In this document: positions 1-10,690 of the stretch, piece after piece
Layout of the letters: every line of letters begins with the position of its first letter
Position numbering within the stretch: the stretch's first letter is position 1
From: Cyrtodaria siliqua
Lineage: Eukaryota; Mollusca; Bivalvia; Adapedonta; Hiatellidae
Reading direction: 5' to 3'
Assembly (NCBI GenBank): GCA_037043455.1
Contig: JAWPHD010003092.1
Location: 124,001 to 188,000 of the forward strand
Length of the DNA stretch: 64,000 nt
The notes under the pieces: model-generated
Database searches by the model: none
What the model was told of the DNA's origin: nothing
The model's input: the letters and a program-made list of their open reading frames with translations, nothing else
Translations under genes and position numbers: made by a program

Positions 1-167
1 ACAATGACGTCAATGTAAGAAAAGCGTAAGGACAAAATAATCGCTAAAAATATATTAGAAGTAAAAATATAGAATAAAAGCACATGTGATATTGAAAAGT
101 ATTGTATTCAACACTAATTGTTAACCAAAATTGCAATAAGGGGGCACCTACTGAAACAACTTAAAAT

Positions 168-400
168 TCAATTGGGTTTAAAGTGCACCAAGACAAAATG
201 GCCATATGATGGGCTCAAAAATGTGTTACATGACGCGACTGGACAAATATGGCCAGCGTGAATCCTATATAGCCCCACTTCACTTTGTGAAAGCGGGGGT
301 ATAATGACACCAACATTAGATGAGAAACACTGGAAGGAATTCTACCTCTCTTAAGGTTCAGGGACCCTATTCTTGCCCTGGGAACTACACAGGCTTAACA
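168..400. repeat. Diverged SINE-tail-like fragment
   Basis: Contains AATTGGGTTTAAAGTGCACC and a block near 380 (GGGAACTACACAGG) that resemble the repeats at 29535 and 34566. Too diverged to define ends. The rest of 1-744 shows nothing I recognise. Confidence 0.35.
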
Positions 401-744
401 ATTGAATGTAATAGTAAGAAATAATTGCACACAAAATCTTTCACAACAATTGCTCTAAAAGAATACATGTTCATTAATTACATATTTCTCTTAAAAACAT
501 TCAAGGTAATAAAATAAAATTAATACATAATAAAAACGTTATAAATGAAAATAAAACTGTTTTAGCAACACTATTAATGGCTAAGCAAGATATTCATATA
601 CAAATTTATGTAAAACTACCTGTATTCTGACTATTAAAATGAATTTTAAAGATTATCAACAACAAATTCTTGTTTTTCCTTTCCGAATATAAATCATCAT
701 TTCAATAAAATCAAATAACAATGTTACATCTACTTGTCTATATA

Positions 745-2178
745 ATACTCAGACGTGAGACACATGTCACATGTACATGTCTATATGATACTCAGATGTA
801 AGAAACATGTCACATGTACATGTATATGTAATACTCAGACAGGAGACACATGTCACATGTCTATATGATACTCAGATGTAAGAAACATGTCACATGTACA
901 TGTATATATAATACTCAGACATGAGACACATGTCACATGTCTATATGATACTCAGATGTAAGAAAAATGTCACATGTACATGTATATATAATACTCAGAC
1001 AGGAGACACATGTCACATGTCTATATGATACTAAGATGTAAGAAACATGTCACATGTACATATAATACTCAGACATGAGACACATGTCACATGTCTATAT
1101 GATACTCAGATGTAAGAAAAATGTCACATGTACATGTATATAATACTCAGACAGGAGACACATGTCACATGTCTATATGATACTCAGATGTAAAAAACAT
1201 GTCACATGTACATATAATACTCAGACAGGAGACACATGTCACATGTCTATATGATACTCAGATGTAAGAAAAATGTCACATGTACATGTATATATAATAC
1301 TCAGACATGAGACACATGTCACATGTCTATATGATACTCAGATGTAAGAAACATGTCACATGTACATATAATACTCAGACATGAGACACATGTCACATGT
1401 CGATATGATACTCAGATGTAAGAAAAATGTCACATGTACATGTATATATAATACTCAGACAGGAGACACATGTCACATGTCTATATGATACTCAGATGTA
1501 AGAAACATGTGACATGTACATATAATACTCAGACAGGAGACACATGTCACATGTCTATATGATACTCAGATGTAAGAAACATGTCACATGTACATGTATA
1601 TATAATACTCAGACAGGAGACACATGTCACATGTCTATATGATACTCAGATGTAAAAAACATGTCGCATGTACATGTATATATAATACTCAGAAAGGAGA
1701 CACATGTCACATGTCTATATGATACTCAGATGTAAGAAACATGTCACCTTTACACACAATACTCAGACAAGAGACACATGTCACATGTACACACAATACT
1801 CAGACATGAGAAACGTGTCACATGTACACATACTTCTCGGACATGAGAAACATGTCACATGTACACATAATACTCAGACATGATAAACATGTCACATGTA
1901 CACATAATACTAAGGCATGAGACATGGCATGTGTATAATACTCTAACACATGTCACATGCCTATATAATACTCAGATATGGGACACATGTCACATGTACA
2001 TGCCTGTATAATACTCGGAAATGATAAACTTGTCACAAGCCTATATTATACACAGAAGCATGCCACTTGCCTTTATAATACTCAGACATGATACACATCA
2101 TTCACAGACACATACCTTTATAATACACAGACACATGTCACATGCCTATATAATACACAGACAAATGTCACATGCCTA
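745..2178. repeat. Tandem satellite with ~78-bp higher-order unit
   Basis: Alternating sub-units of about 40 bp, one carrying CTATATGATACTCAGATGTA and the other ATAATACTCAGACAGGAGAC. Each is followed by the dyad-rich block ACATGTCACATGT. Copies are near-identical up to ~1740, then degrade toward 2178. The same array resumes at 3505 after an insertion. It lies downstream of the zinc-finger gene's stop. Not a CRISPR: no unique spacers and the period is too regular. Confidence 0.9.
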
Positions 2179-3504
2179 TGTGGTAGAGTGTGTTTTTACT
2201 GTTTTAATATGTATCGTCATTACGGAACTAATGATTGCATGTGTTGAAGTTATGCTAACCTTAACATTATTAGACTAACACCCTTTAATAAGTACTGGTC
2301 ATAGCTGAATAGGTTTTAGAGGGAAAGTAGATTGTCACCTGACATCCAGGTGAAATCTGATTGGTCAATAGGTAGTTTTAAATTAGTCTTGCAAAGAAAG
2401 TTGAAGTGTCAAGAAGTCTCTTGAAAATATAGTTTGCATCCATCTTGGATCAGTTATTTTAACCAGTTTAATGTACTTGCAATATTTGCAGTGTCTATAT
2501 TTATATTCTTAGAGTTTCCTAAGAATATAGGACAGCTATGTTTTAATATATAATGGTAAAATTATGTACCATGATTTGGAAGTGTTTGGAAATGGATGTA
2601 GGATTTGGAAGGTAGGAAACATATTTGTTTTATTCCTTGGTCATTGTTTAATGTCATATTTCTCTATCATTGATTCCAACTGATTGATCAAGGGATTGAT
2701 AATTGACAAATTACCAAATCATAGGGATTAAGATGTGATTTTAACTATGTGTAACTTTGTAATTGCCATGCATCTGTTTGCATCTATAAGACTGTGAATA
2801 TAATAGTTAAATGGCATTAGATCCGTCCGTGCGTCCGTTGTCGGATATGTATATTTTTTAAGTAATCATTATATGAACAGATCCACGAATTGTATATTGA
2901 TGTTTGCTAGACATTTGAATCGATTGTCTGTGACCAGTTTGTTATGATGTAGTTTAAAGGTACATGAACTAATTCAGACCTTTTATGTACAGATATATGT
3001 AGAGCTGGTGGCGAGCTGGTAAATAGAATGGCAGGAGAGATGGATGTGATGGATATAGTCTTTGTACCATATACATGTAGGTATTAATAATAATTATGTG
3101 ACTATATTGCGACTATATTATTTAGTAGTTCATACTGCTGATATGCGTTAAGGAATTTGTATGTTTTGCAATATGTTAATATATCCATTAACAGTAAGAT
3201 TGTAATATATGTGTAATACGTGATGTTAAAAGCATTAAGTATGGTTTGTTTTAAATACATTAAGTAATTGTATGTCTGATAAACTTCATATTTATGTAAG
3301 TTATTGAGTAATTACTTAATCTGTGATATTGAATGCATATGTGTAATATTTTAGATGATTTACGTTGAGTATTATATACTTTCAGAGATGTTTATTATTC
3401 ATACCATCAATAAATGATGTTTACGGAAGCTGGCGTTTGTTTAAATGACAACCCCTTGTTATGGCGTGTGGCAACAATAGAGCTAGCCGGGTCACGCTAT
3501 AACA
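2179..3504. mobile_element. Probable solo LTR inserted in the satellite
   Basis: The satellite is interrupted by 1.3 kb of unrelated sequence. The insert starts TGTGGTAGAGTG and ends CACGCTATAACA (TG...CA, with ~9 of 12 inverted-terminal matches). It is flanked by CCTA on both sides, as expected for an LTR retrotransposon TSD. An AATAAA is present at about 3409. No gag, pol or primer-binding site is present, so a solo LTR is the simplest reading; a MITE is the alternative. The superfamily cannot be told. Confidence 0.55.
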
Positions 3505-4156
3505 CCTATATAATACTCAGACATGATACACATCACATGCCTATATAATAGTCATGAGACACATGTCACATGTACATGACTATATAATACTCACATGATA
3601 CACATGTCACATGTCTATATAATAGTCATGAGACACATGTACATGACTATATAATACTCACATGATACACATGCCATGTGCCTATATAATAGTCATGAGA
3701 CACATGTCACATGTACATGACTATATAATACTCACATGATACACATGTCACATGTCTATATAATAGTCATGAGACACATGTCACATGTACATGACTATAT
3801 AATACTCACATGATACACATGCCACGTGCCTTTATAATACTCAGACATGATACACATCACATGCCTACATAATAGTCAGGAGACACATGTCACATGTACA
3901 CGACTATATAATACTCACATGATACACATGTCACATGCTTATATAATAGTCATGAGACACATGTCACATGTACATGACTATACAATATTCACATGATACA
4001 CATGTCACATGCTTATATAATAGTCATGAGACACATCACATGTACATGACTATATAATACTCACATGATACACATGTCAAATGCCTACATAATACCCAGA
4101 CAAGAAGGCACATGCCACATGTACATGTCTATATTATAATCAGACATGAGACATTT
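3505..4156. repeat. Continuation of the ACATGT satellite
   Basis: Same family as 745-2178, here with units containing TCATGAGACACATGTCACAT and ATGACTATATAATACTCACA, about 80-85 bp per higher-order unit. It ends about 60 bp before the 42-bp triplication. On the minus strand this is the 3' flank of the zinc-finger gene. Confidence 0.88.
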
Positions 4157-4216
4157 AAGAACTAGTTTAAGTAATATTATAAAATGATCACATGCCAAAA
4201 TACTGATGCATCTTAA

Positions 4217-4342
4217 ATCCTCAATTACCAGGCCTATCCTTGCAGAAAGAGGCCAGTGATCCTTAATTACCAGGCCTATCCTTGCAGAAAGAGGCCAGTG
4301 ATCCTTAATTACCAGGCCTATCCTTGCAGAAAGAGGCCAGTG
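4217..4342 (-). repeat. 42-bp perfect tandem triplication spanning the stop codon
   Basis: Three copies at 4217-4258, 4259-4300 and 4301-4342; the first differs from the others by one base. On the minus strand each copy contains CTGGCCTCTTTCTGCAAGG and then a TAA. The zinc-finger gene's last codons (ending SLASFCKDRPGN) and its stop lie in the copy nearest the coding region. The period is 42 bp, a multiple of three. Confidence 0.9.
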
Positions 4343-5071
4343 AGAATGAGTTTGCAATCCTGCACAGGGCAGTGGTATCTAGGCCATCATCCATGCAGAC
4401 TGGATACTCATCTTTCATCAGAGTATACGGTTCTTCAATTTCACCCACTACTTGCACGTTACTGTTTATATCATCTGTATATTGTTCTGGAGTCATTTCT
4501 TCCAAATGACTTATCCCTTGTTGTGCAACTTGACTTTCATCCACTGCTGAAGCTTCTGGCCAAAGGTTTTCACACAAGTTATTAGTATTACTAACTGTGA
4601 TGTTTTCATTTTCGTTTGCCATCGAACATACATTGGCCAACATTTCTAATCCAGAGGTATTGTTCGGCTGGTTTCGGCAGCTTTGTCCATCCATAATGCC
4701 CATCTGAAATTCTAGAGTATTATCTGACGGCATTTCCACCATGAAATTATTTGTGGAGTCAGAACCCTGTTGCAAATTGTTGTAAAATTCTGTCGGGGAG
4801 TTTTTGGCTCCAGTGTGACACTGGTTCCAATTTTCAACGTTTTCTATTTCTATGATATACTGAGAACCATCTGACTGGTTTACTCTCATCATATTGTTTT
4901 CCCATACCATTGTGTTATTTTCCCATGTTGTGGTTTGGTTCTCCAAGAAAGAGCAATTGTTTTGCCATGTGGTGGTTGTGTTTTCCCATCTCTTGTCCAG
5001 GCCTGGATTTCCAAAGTGTGTTGCAATATCGTGTTGACTCTCTGTGACTGAGTTTGTCAAACACGAGGAAT
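4305..5071 (-). CDS. Zinc-finger gene, terminal exon (acidic Asn/Thr-rich tail)
   Basis: The acceptor CCTTTTTGCAG ends at 5072. The exon's first two bases (AT) complete a codon begun by the G left over from the 268-nt exon (phase 1), giving Asp, and the frame then stays open for 255 residues to TAA at 4307-4305. The total gene model is 4,343 aa from the ATG at 28294. The tail is acidic and rich in Asn, Thr, Gln and Glu. It starts with imperfect repeats built on TTTWENN and contains clusters such as EIENVENW, EEMTPEQ and GEIEEPY, as expected of a transcriptional activation or interaction region (inference). No known domain is seen. The last 14 codons lie in a 42-bp triplication, and a possible donor (CTG|GTAATT) overlaps the stop, so a longer isoform is possible. 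No AATAAA was found on the minus strand close to the stop. Confidence 0.82.
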
Positions 5072-5321
5072 CTGCAAAAAGGATTTTTGAATATATTGCC
5101 TTTTAAGAACCCACAATAATAATGTCTTTCCCGCAATCCAGAGAATAAATTTGTATAAGTTTAAAGGTGAAATATAGCGTGTCTTTTGAGTATATATTCG
5201 GAAATATATGTATATAATATACAATCTGTTCAAATCTTACACTTATTCGCTGTCCCGTTTTCGCACAGTAGCCAATTTTACCTCATAGCGCACACGCTTC
5301 GAGTTTCGCCCTGGTAAGTGT

Positions 5322-5345
5322 CACGTGATCCTGTGACGTCATTGG
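5322..5345. promoter_or_regulatory. Promoter-like cluster: E-box, full CRE, inverted CCAAT
   Basis: CACGTG (5322-5327), palindromic TGACGTCA (5334-5341) and ATTGG (5341-5345) fall within 24 bp, 79-102 bp upstream of the THAP ORF's ATG, in a locally CpG-richer stretch. The positions fit a plus-strand promoter. The same TGACGTCATTGG string recurs upstream of the ORF at 7336. Motifs are seen directly; promoter activity is inferred. Confidence 0.5.
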
Positions 5346-5423
5346 TACCAAACGATTAGCGGTGTTACATTGAGTTGTATAGTATTGTCTATGTAGGATT
5401 CCGTTTTATGGTACTTGTTAAAA

Positions 5424-5813
5424 ATGCCGTGTGCTGTTGCTGGGTGAAACAGTTTGCATAAAGAAGGACAAGATAATAACCTAAGTTTCTTTCGTTTTCC
5501 TAATCGAGATAATGATATATTAAGATTTGAAGTGTGGGTAGACCTTTACCGAAGAAAATCGCCCGACTCGTCGAGAAAGTGGGAACCTACGAAAGACGCG
5601 CGAGTTTGTAGCAAACATTTTGAGTTGACTTTGTGGGAAGTCCATACTTTGGTTTCATTATCATTGAATTTGGAGAACAAAAGGCCATGCATATTAAAAT
5701 CAACAGCGGTACCAACGATATTTGACTATAAAAATGAGAAGTGCATAACCCCGCCGCTCCAAGCAAGTTGTATTCGCCTATTCGACGGCGTTGAGGCAGA
5801 AATTCATACATGA
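5424..5813 (+). pseudogene. THAP-domain ORF with TGA at a zinc-ligand codon
   Basis: From ATG 5424 the frame reads MPCAVAG, then TGA at 5445-5447, then NSLHKEG and an open run to TGA at 5811-5813. It matches the THAP C2CH zinc finger: C3, the expected second Cys at codon 8 (now TGA), SFFRFP (P26), W38, C62-x2-H65-F66, and a C-terminal AVPTIF motif at about codon 101. TGT or TGC to TGA is a single-base change. THAP domains bind DNA and occur both in host proteins and in P-element-like transposases. No transposase sequence is visible beside it. A strong donor-like GTAAGA at 5815 follows the last stop. It is most likely a disabled gene or transposon exon; a sequencing error or read-through is possible. 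It is antisense to the enclosing zinc-finger gene. Confidence 0.7.
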
Positions 5814-7195
5814 AGTAAGATTGAAATTTATGTTCAATTATCTTAACACCTCATCGGGTATACGTATGATACATTGAAGAAAGGTGTATAGTCTTAGATC
5901 TTTATATACACCGTGAATGTTTAGCTGTTGAATTAAAAGCATGTGTCTTTACGTGAATCAATGAAGAGTTGACGGCGTTAATAATATGTAGCCGTCTTTT
6001 TTTAAAATATTGCTAAGAACGTTCAGCATATAAATTTAAATGAATCCGGTGAAATAAACACTTTGTCTTTGTTTCCAAATTTTAATTTTAATCATTTTAA
6101 ATTATTCACCCTCTTCTGCTAGGTGTTATAAATATATATTATCAACATATATAGGTCTATGGATTTGAAAAAAAAAAATGTTTCATGGATATCTATTACA
6201 AGGCAGAAAATTAATAATATTTCTAGCTTTTATATTAATTCAGTAATGTTTTATGGCAAAGCAACAACAATAATGCCTCTTAGCTCGTGCAATAAGTAAA
6301 ACAAGTATAATAGAATAATATACTTTATATTATGGTAATTTGATATGTTTGGTCTGTTTTCGATCTGTATATCAGGAGTAAGTATACATGAGTAAGTATA
6401 CTTACTAACTGTCTATATCGTGCTCATAATACATTTGGCTATATTATTTTTTCTCTCTTTGTGCGCGACAAATTAGAGCTCGCATATCAAGTGATATATC
6501 CGTCTTGTGCAATACGCGTCTGCCCTCGGCGGTATTACACCACTCAAGTAGTTGCAATAAACAGGAAATATATCATAAAACTAGGTTTCCCTAAATGGTG
6601 CGTGCTTTTGTGATATGCCGACGTATGTACCCTAATTAGGCTGTACTTCAATAGTGCACCGCAATATTTGATTAGTCTGTATTGATATTTGGGGGCAGTG
6701 GAGACTAGAGAGTGTGTCATATTGCAAACACCGCTCCTAGAGTGTTTGATGTTGATGGCGACTTACGGCAAATATATAATACTATAGAAATTATGGTGCC
6801 GGAATTATATGCTGTTTCATTTATTATTGTTTTTATTCATTTTTTATCAATTATGGATAATATCTAATAAATATATTTGTCCTATGTCTACTTATCGGCA
6901 AAAAAATCTGACGATCATATTAATGTATAGGTATTAGACCAGGTCCATTCATTCGGAATATACTACATTTCGCGGTTATTGTGTATGTACCAAGATATTG
7001 CAGTGTTGCGGGTGATTTACTGTCAGATTTCGATGAAAACAATGTTTATGTTGTTTTTTGTTTGTTGTTGCTGTAAGTGTATAAATACACAATTTTGTTA
7101 GATTAGTGAATAGTGTAATGAACCGCTGAACGTAACCAATGACATGACACGATAGTCTTTACAAGCTCTCCATTTGCACCTGCACCGCGTTTGAC

Positions 7196-7336
7196 TTAAT
7201 CATCAGTTGATGAATCCGATGTATTTTCGTCCTCAGACACGTATTCTGGCTCAAAATTGTAAGGTTGCACATTGTGTAACCGTCTTATCACGGGCATTTC
7301 CTCTGACTCAGTATCATGATCGCTTAAATCTCACAT
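7196..7336 (-). pseudogene. Short acidic ORF (PYNFEP motif), TGA at codon 2
   Basis: Reading from ATG 7336: M-TGA-DLSDHDTESEEMPVIRRLH..., then PYNFEPEYVSEDE and a Ser/Asp tail, stop TAA 7198-7196 (47 codons). Codon 2 is TGA where TCA would give MSDLSD. The composition and the PYxFEP motif recall the N-terminal part of P2X7-intracellular-domain-like proteins that are abundant in marine invertebrates (recollection, uncertain). The cysteine-rich part expected after it was not found in 5820-7195. A CRE/ETS/CCAAT cluster lies ~65 bp upstream. Probably a broken first exon. Confidence 0.35.
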
Positions 7337-7396
7337 TTTCACACAAGGTATACTGTTTTGCGTTCAGTCCCAATGTAAACAAAAAATAGTTTGTTC

Positions 7397-7415
7397 CCAA
7401 TGACGTCACTTCCGG
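7397..7415 (-). promoter_or_regulatory. Composite ETS-CRE-CCAAT site
   Basis: On the minus strand this reads CCGGAAGTGACGTCATTGG: an ETS site fused to a palindromic CRE and an inverted CCAAT box, 61-79 bp upstream of the ATG at 7336. Arrangement and distance are typical of a core-promoter-proximal site. Function is inferred. Confidence 0.5.
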
Positions 7416-7725
7416 TAATTCGCGCAAGAGTTTTTCCCCTTAGTTTTTTTTTCGCTTTATAGCAATGCCCGTTCGCCTGTTCGATTTTTATCTTTAAAAA
7501 CATATTTTCACTGAACATACATCAATGGCATAGTAAAAATCGTATTTATAATGATATTTAATACTTAATAACATATCAAAAGCGGATTTGTTGATTTAAG
7601 ACCAATTTCTGCTTTAAACATTTCTTATTAAGCGAGCAAAATTTGTAAAAGGAAAAGGTGAATGTCAAATATTAATGGCAATCATGATCTTTTAAAAGTT
7701 GTATCAACACATATATTCGTAACTC

Positions 7726-8312
7726 TTGCAAGCCGCTTGGGATTTGTCGGTTAACAATAAACTCCATTCAATTAAACCTTTACTCGGAGAATGGCGTTCT
7801 TCTAGTAGACCCATTCGTCGAGAAGTTGTCCTAGCCCGGTGCAGGATAGGGCATACACGTTATACTCATTCAAATTTATTACAAGCTGAGCAATTATCAG
7901 AATGTATACCCTGCTTTGCACCGTTAACGGTCAAATACATCTAAATGGAATGTGCAGACTTTGATCCTATGCGTCAAAGGTACTACAATGTTAATACTAT
8001 GAAAGAGTTATTTGATACTATAGATTTTAGTCTTGTTTTAGGTTTCTTAAAAGAGATCAGACTATATAAATCATTATAATGTGTTCTTACATATATTTAC
8101 TTGTTTATATACCCGTTGACGGGTATTTGTTGATTTACATACATATTTTATATTTCACCTTATCATCCCTTATTTTTTTTAATAGTTTTAACTTTATATA
8201 TTTACATTAATTTTTAATTAATAGTTCATTTCTTCGTTTTTCATCAATTTTTGCGCACAATATGACCTACTTATGTGTCGACGTGCCGTTAAACACGTTT
8301 CATTCATTCATT
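7726..8312 (+). mobile_element. 5'-truncated LINE, 3' end of ORF2 and 3' UTR
   Basis: The frame 7726-8079 reads QAAWDLSVNNKLHSIKP, then LLGEWRSS...RREVVLARCRIGHTRYTH, the C-terminal segment typical of non-LTR ORF2 proteins after the RNase H region. One stop (TAA for Leu at codon IxMECADF) interrupts it, and the frame ends KEIRLYKSL-TAA. The 3' UTR ends CGACGTGCCGTTAAACAC and then CATTCATTCATT, a tail seen in several aquatic-animal LINEs. A dead retroposon in the zinc-finger gene's intron, opposite orientation. Confidence 0.7.
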
Positions 8313-8445
8313 TTAAAAACTCCCGGCACACCATTAGTTTTTCTACATAAATTGCTTTTGTTCAATCATTAATATTAATTATAAGAACTGAATAAAGCAA
8401 ATTGTTTTTGCACATTACTAACTGTTGATTACATTTCACCAAAAA

Positions 8446-8858
8446 TATATATACTGAAACAACTAATAAATGCAACTCGGGAATTTCCGCTATATATTGT
8501 ATGTACAATATGCTGCTGTTAATCGAAAGTTTCATTATTGACAGAGTAGGCGTTTGGCTCAAGTATGTGAGCAAACTTAGGATACAAAAATTTGCAAACT
8601 CTTAACGTTAAATACAATACTGAAATGGCTCAGTTTTTCAAAGAGGAACTTCAACATTTATGAATTTCTTGTTACAAAGTGTACTGTGATTAAAACGTCA
8701 ACAACATCACAGTTGTGTCCTTTCCCTAACTACCGCAACATTTATTTTACAAAACATCTTGGAATTTCTTTGGAATATTATGTGGAATTAAGTGTGCAAT
8801 ATATACAATATATAGCGGAAATTTCCGAGTTGCGTTTCTTTTTCGCTTCAGTATATAT
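8446..8858. mobile_element. MITE with ~60-bp terminal inverted repeats
   Basis: The left arm (8446-8515) carries TATATACTGAAAC and CGGGAATTTCCGCTATATA. The right arm (8795-8858) carries the complement, TATAGCGGAAATTTCC and CTTCAGTATATA. The centre is ~280 bp of non-coding DNA. TA-rich ends would fit a Tc1/mariner-type TA target, but the duplication cannot be told from the palindromic ends. Confidence 0.55.
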
Positions 8859-9994
8859 TCAAACATATAGCAGAATAATGAAGAAAAGTCAAGATGACAC
8901 TGGATTAATAAATCGAGAATCTAATTTAATGCTTGATTAAGACTTCAATATTGCCATGTGTTCCTTTCAGGTCTTCTGTCTCTTGACACAGAATCAGAAT
9001 TTTTATTAAATTATAGACATAGATTTGACTTAAATACACGTTTGTTTAGATAATTATTTTGGCCTCAAATTCCAAGGTCTAGGGGAGTTCGAGGCCTTAT
9101 ACGATGTGTCAAGTTTCTCACAGAAAGGTTGTTTGTCAAATATTAAGGCCATATCTTTATCCGTTTTGAAGTATACAAAGAAAAAATACACAATTTTAAG
9201 ATATTTTTACAAAGTACTCAATTTTAAAAATTCCAAGGTCAGTGGAAGGCTTGTGGTGTAGAGCTTGTTATAGAAAGGGTTCATACCAAATATCAAGGTA
9301 TTATCTTTGATGGCTTCTCCTCTATACAATGATTCGCTCAAAACTGAGTTTTCATCTAAAGTAAAAATGGAATGACATAACTTGTGAAACAAGAATATCA
9401 GTAGAACCACTTGGTGTTACCAGAAATGGTTGCTTTGGTGAATGAAGGCGTATTCGTGGACATGAAGTTAAAGGGAAAATGTACAACAATAATAAATTAA
9501 TTTTATGCTGTTATATGATGAGTGAGTATCAAAAGCATCCAAGCGGTCAAAAGCAATAACATACTCCGGTTGCCTACCGATTACAAGAAGAATGGCAGAA
9601 AGGCTATATTAAAACAAGGATGAGGACTATTGCAGAGCAATATACGTCCACTATCGGCATGTATTTTTGTGGCAATAAGTTTGGTATTGGCAGGAGCAAA
9701 GCTTAACAGAAACCAAACTCTTTTCATGTAAATTAATGTTTTGTGATACCCATAAAGGGCCATAATTCTGCCATTGTTTTTCAAAACCAACCATAATGGC
9801 ACTCAATCAGTATTAACATATCAGTCATGTTTACACAAATAGAAGGCCATGGCCTAAATGTCAAGCTTGATTGTGAAGCAGCCCAGATTTTTGTTTGACC
9901 AACACCAATGTCAATCCCAAGATATATTTGTTCCTTACATCATTTACATATTTAACATTTAATTTAATTAATGTCAATAACAGTGGGGGATGAC

Positions 9995-10690
9995 CGGAGA
10001 CCGGATGTGACCGTTATTTCGTTCAGAGTAAGTCATAGCAACCCGAAATTTTGCACACAATGCTAGATGCATATAAGGAACTTTCTAGTTAAATTTGGTG
10101 CAAATCCTGCAAGAAAGATACGCATGTTGTATCGGAGACGGGATGTGACTTATATTTTATCAAAAGTAGGTCACAGCGACCCAACATGTTATACATGATG
10201 TTAGATGCATAATAGAAACATTGTAATGAAGTTTGGTGAAGATCCTGCGAGAAAGAAGCAAGATATGCATGTCCTAGCAGAGACCGGACATGACCTATAT
10301 TTCGTCAAAAGTATGTCACAGTGACCCAAAATTTTGCACATGATGTTAGATGCATATAAGGAACATTCTGGTATGTTTGGTGAAAGTCCTGCAAGAAGAA
10401 GCAAGATACACATGTTGAAGCCGAGACCGGATGTACCTAAATATCATCGAAAGTAGTTACAGCGACCCAAAATTCAGCACATGTAAGATGCATATAAGGA
10501 ATATTCAGGTGAAGTTTGTGAAAATCCTGCAAGAAAGAAGCAAGATACCGCATGTCGTAGTGGAGACCGGACGTGACATATCTGAAAGTAGGTCACAGCA
10601 ACACGAATCGAGTACGTATGTGATGTTGGATCCATAAAAGGAACATTCTGGTGGAGTTCGGTGAAAATCCTGCAAGTGCCATAACAAAGA
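9995..10690. repeat. Tandem array, ~140-bp unit, five copies
   Basis: Units start near 9996, 10131, 10277, 10420 and 10561 with GGAGACCGGATGTGACC. They contain GTCACAGCGACCCAAAATT and end CCTGCAAGAAAGAAGCAAGA. Copies are diverged. The phrase TTTGGTGAAAATCCTGC relates it to the central arrays of pearl-like elements elsewhere in the window, but no ends are visible. Confidence 0.75.

Noticed and set aside
745..2178. CRISPR-like array
   Set aside because: No unique spacers; every segment of the unit repeats. Eukaryotic satellite.
5445..5447. Selenocysteine at the TGA in the THAP ORF
   Set aside because: Sec replacing Cys is formally possible, but no downstream SECIS was recognised, the ligand is structural zinc rather than redox, and a plain nonsense change is simpler.
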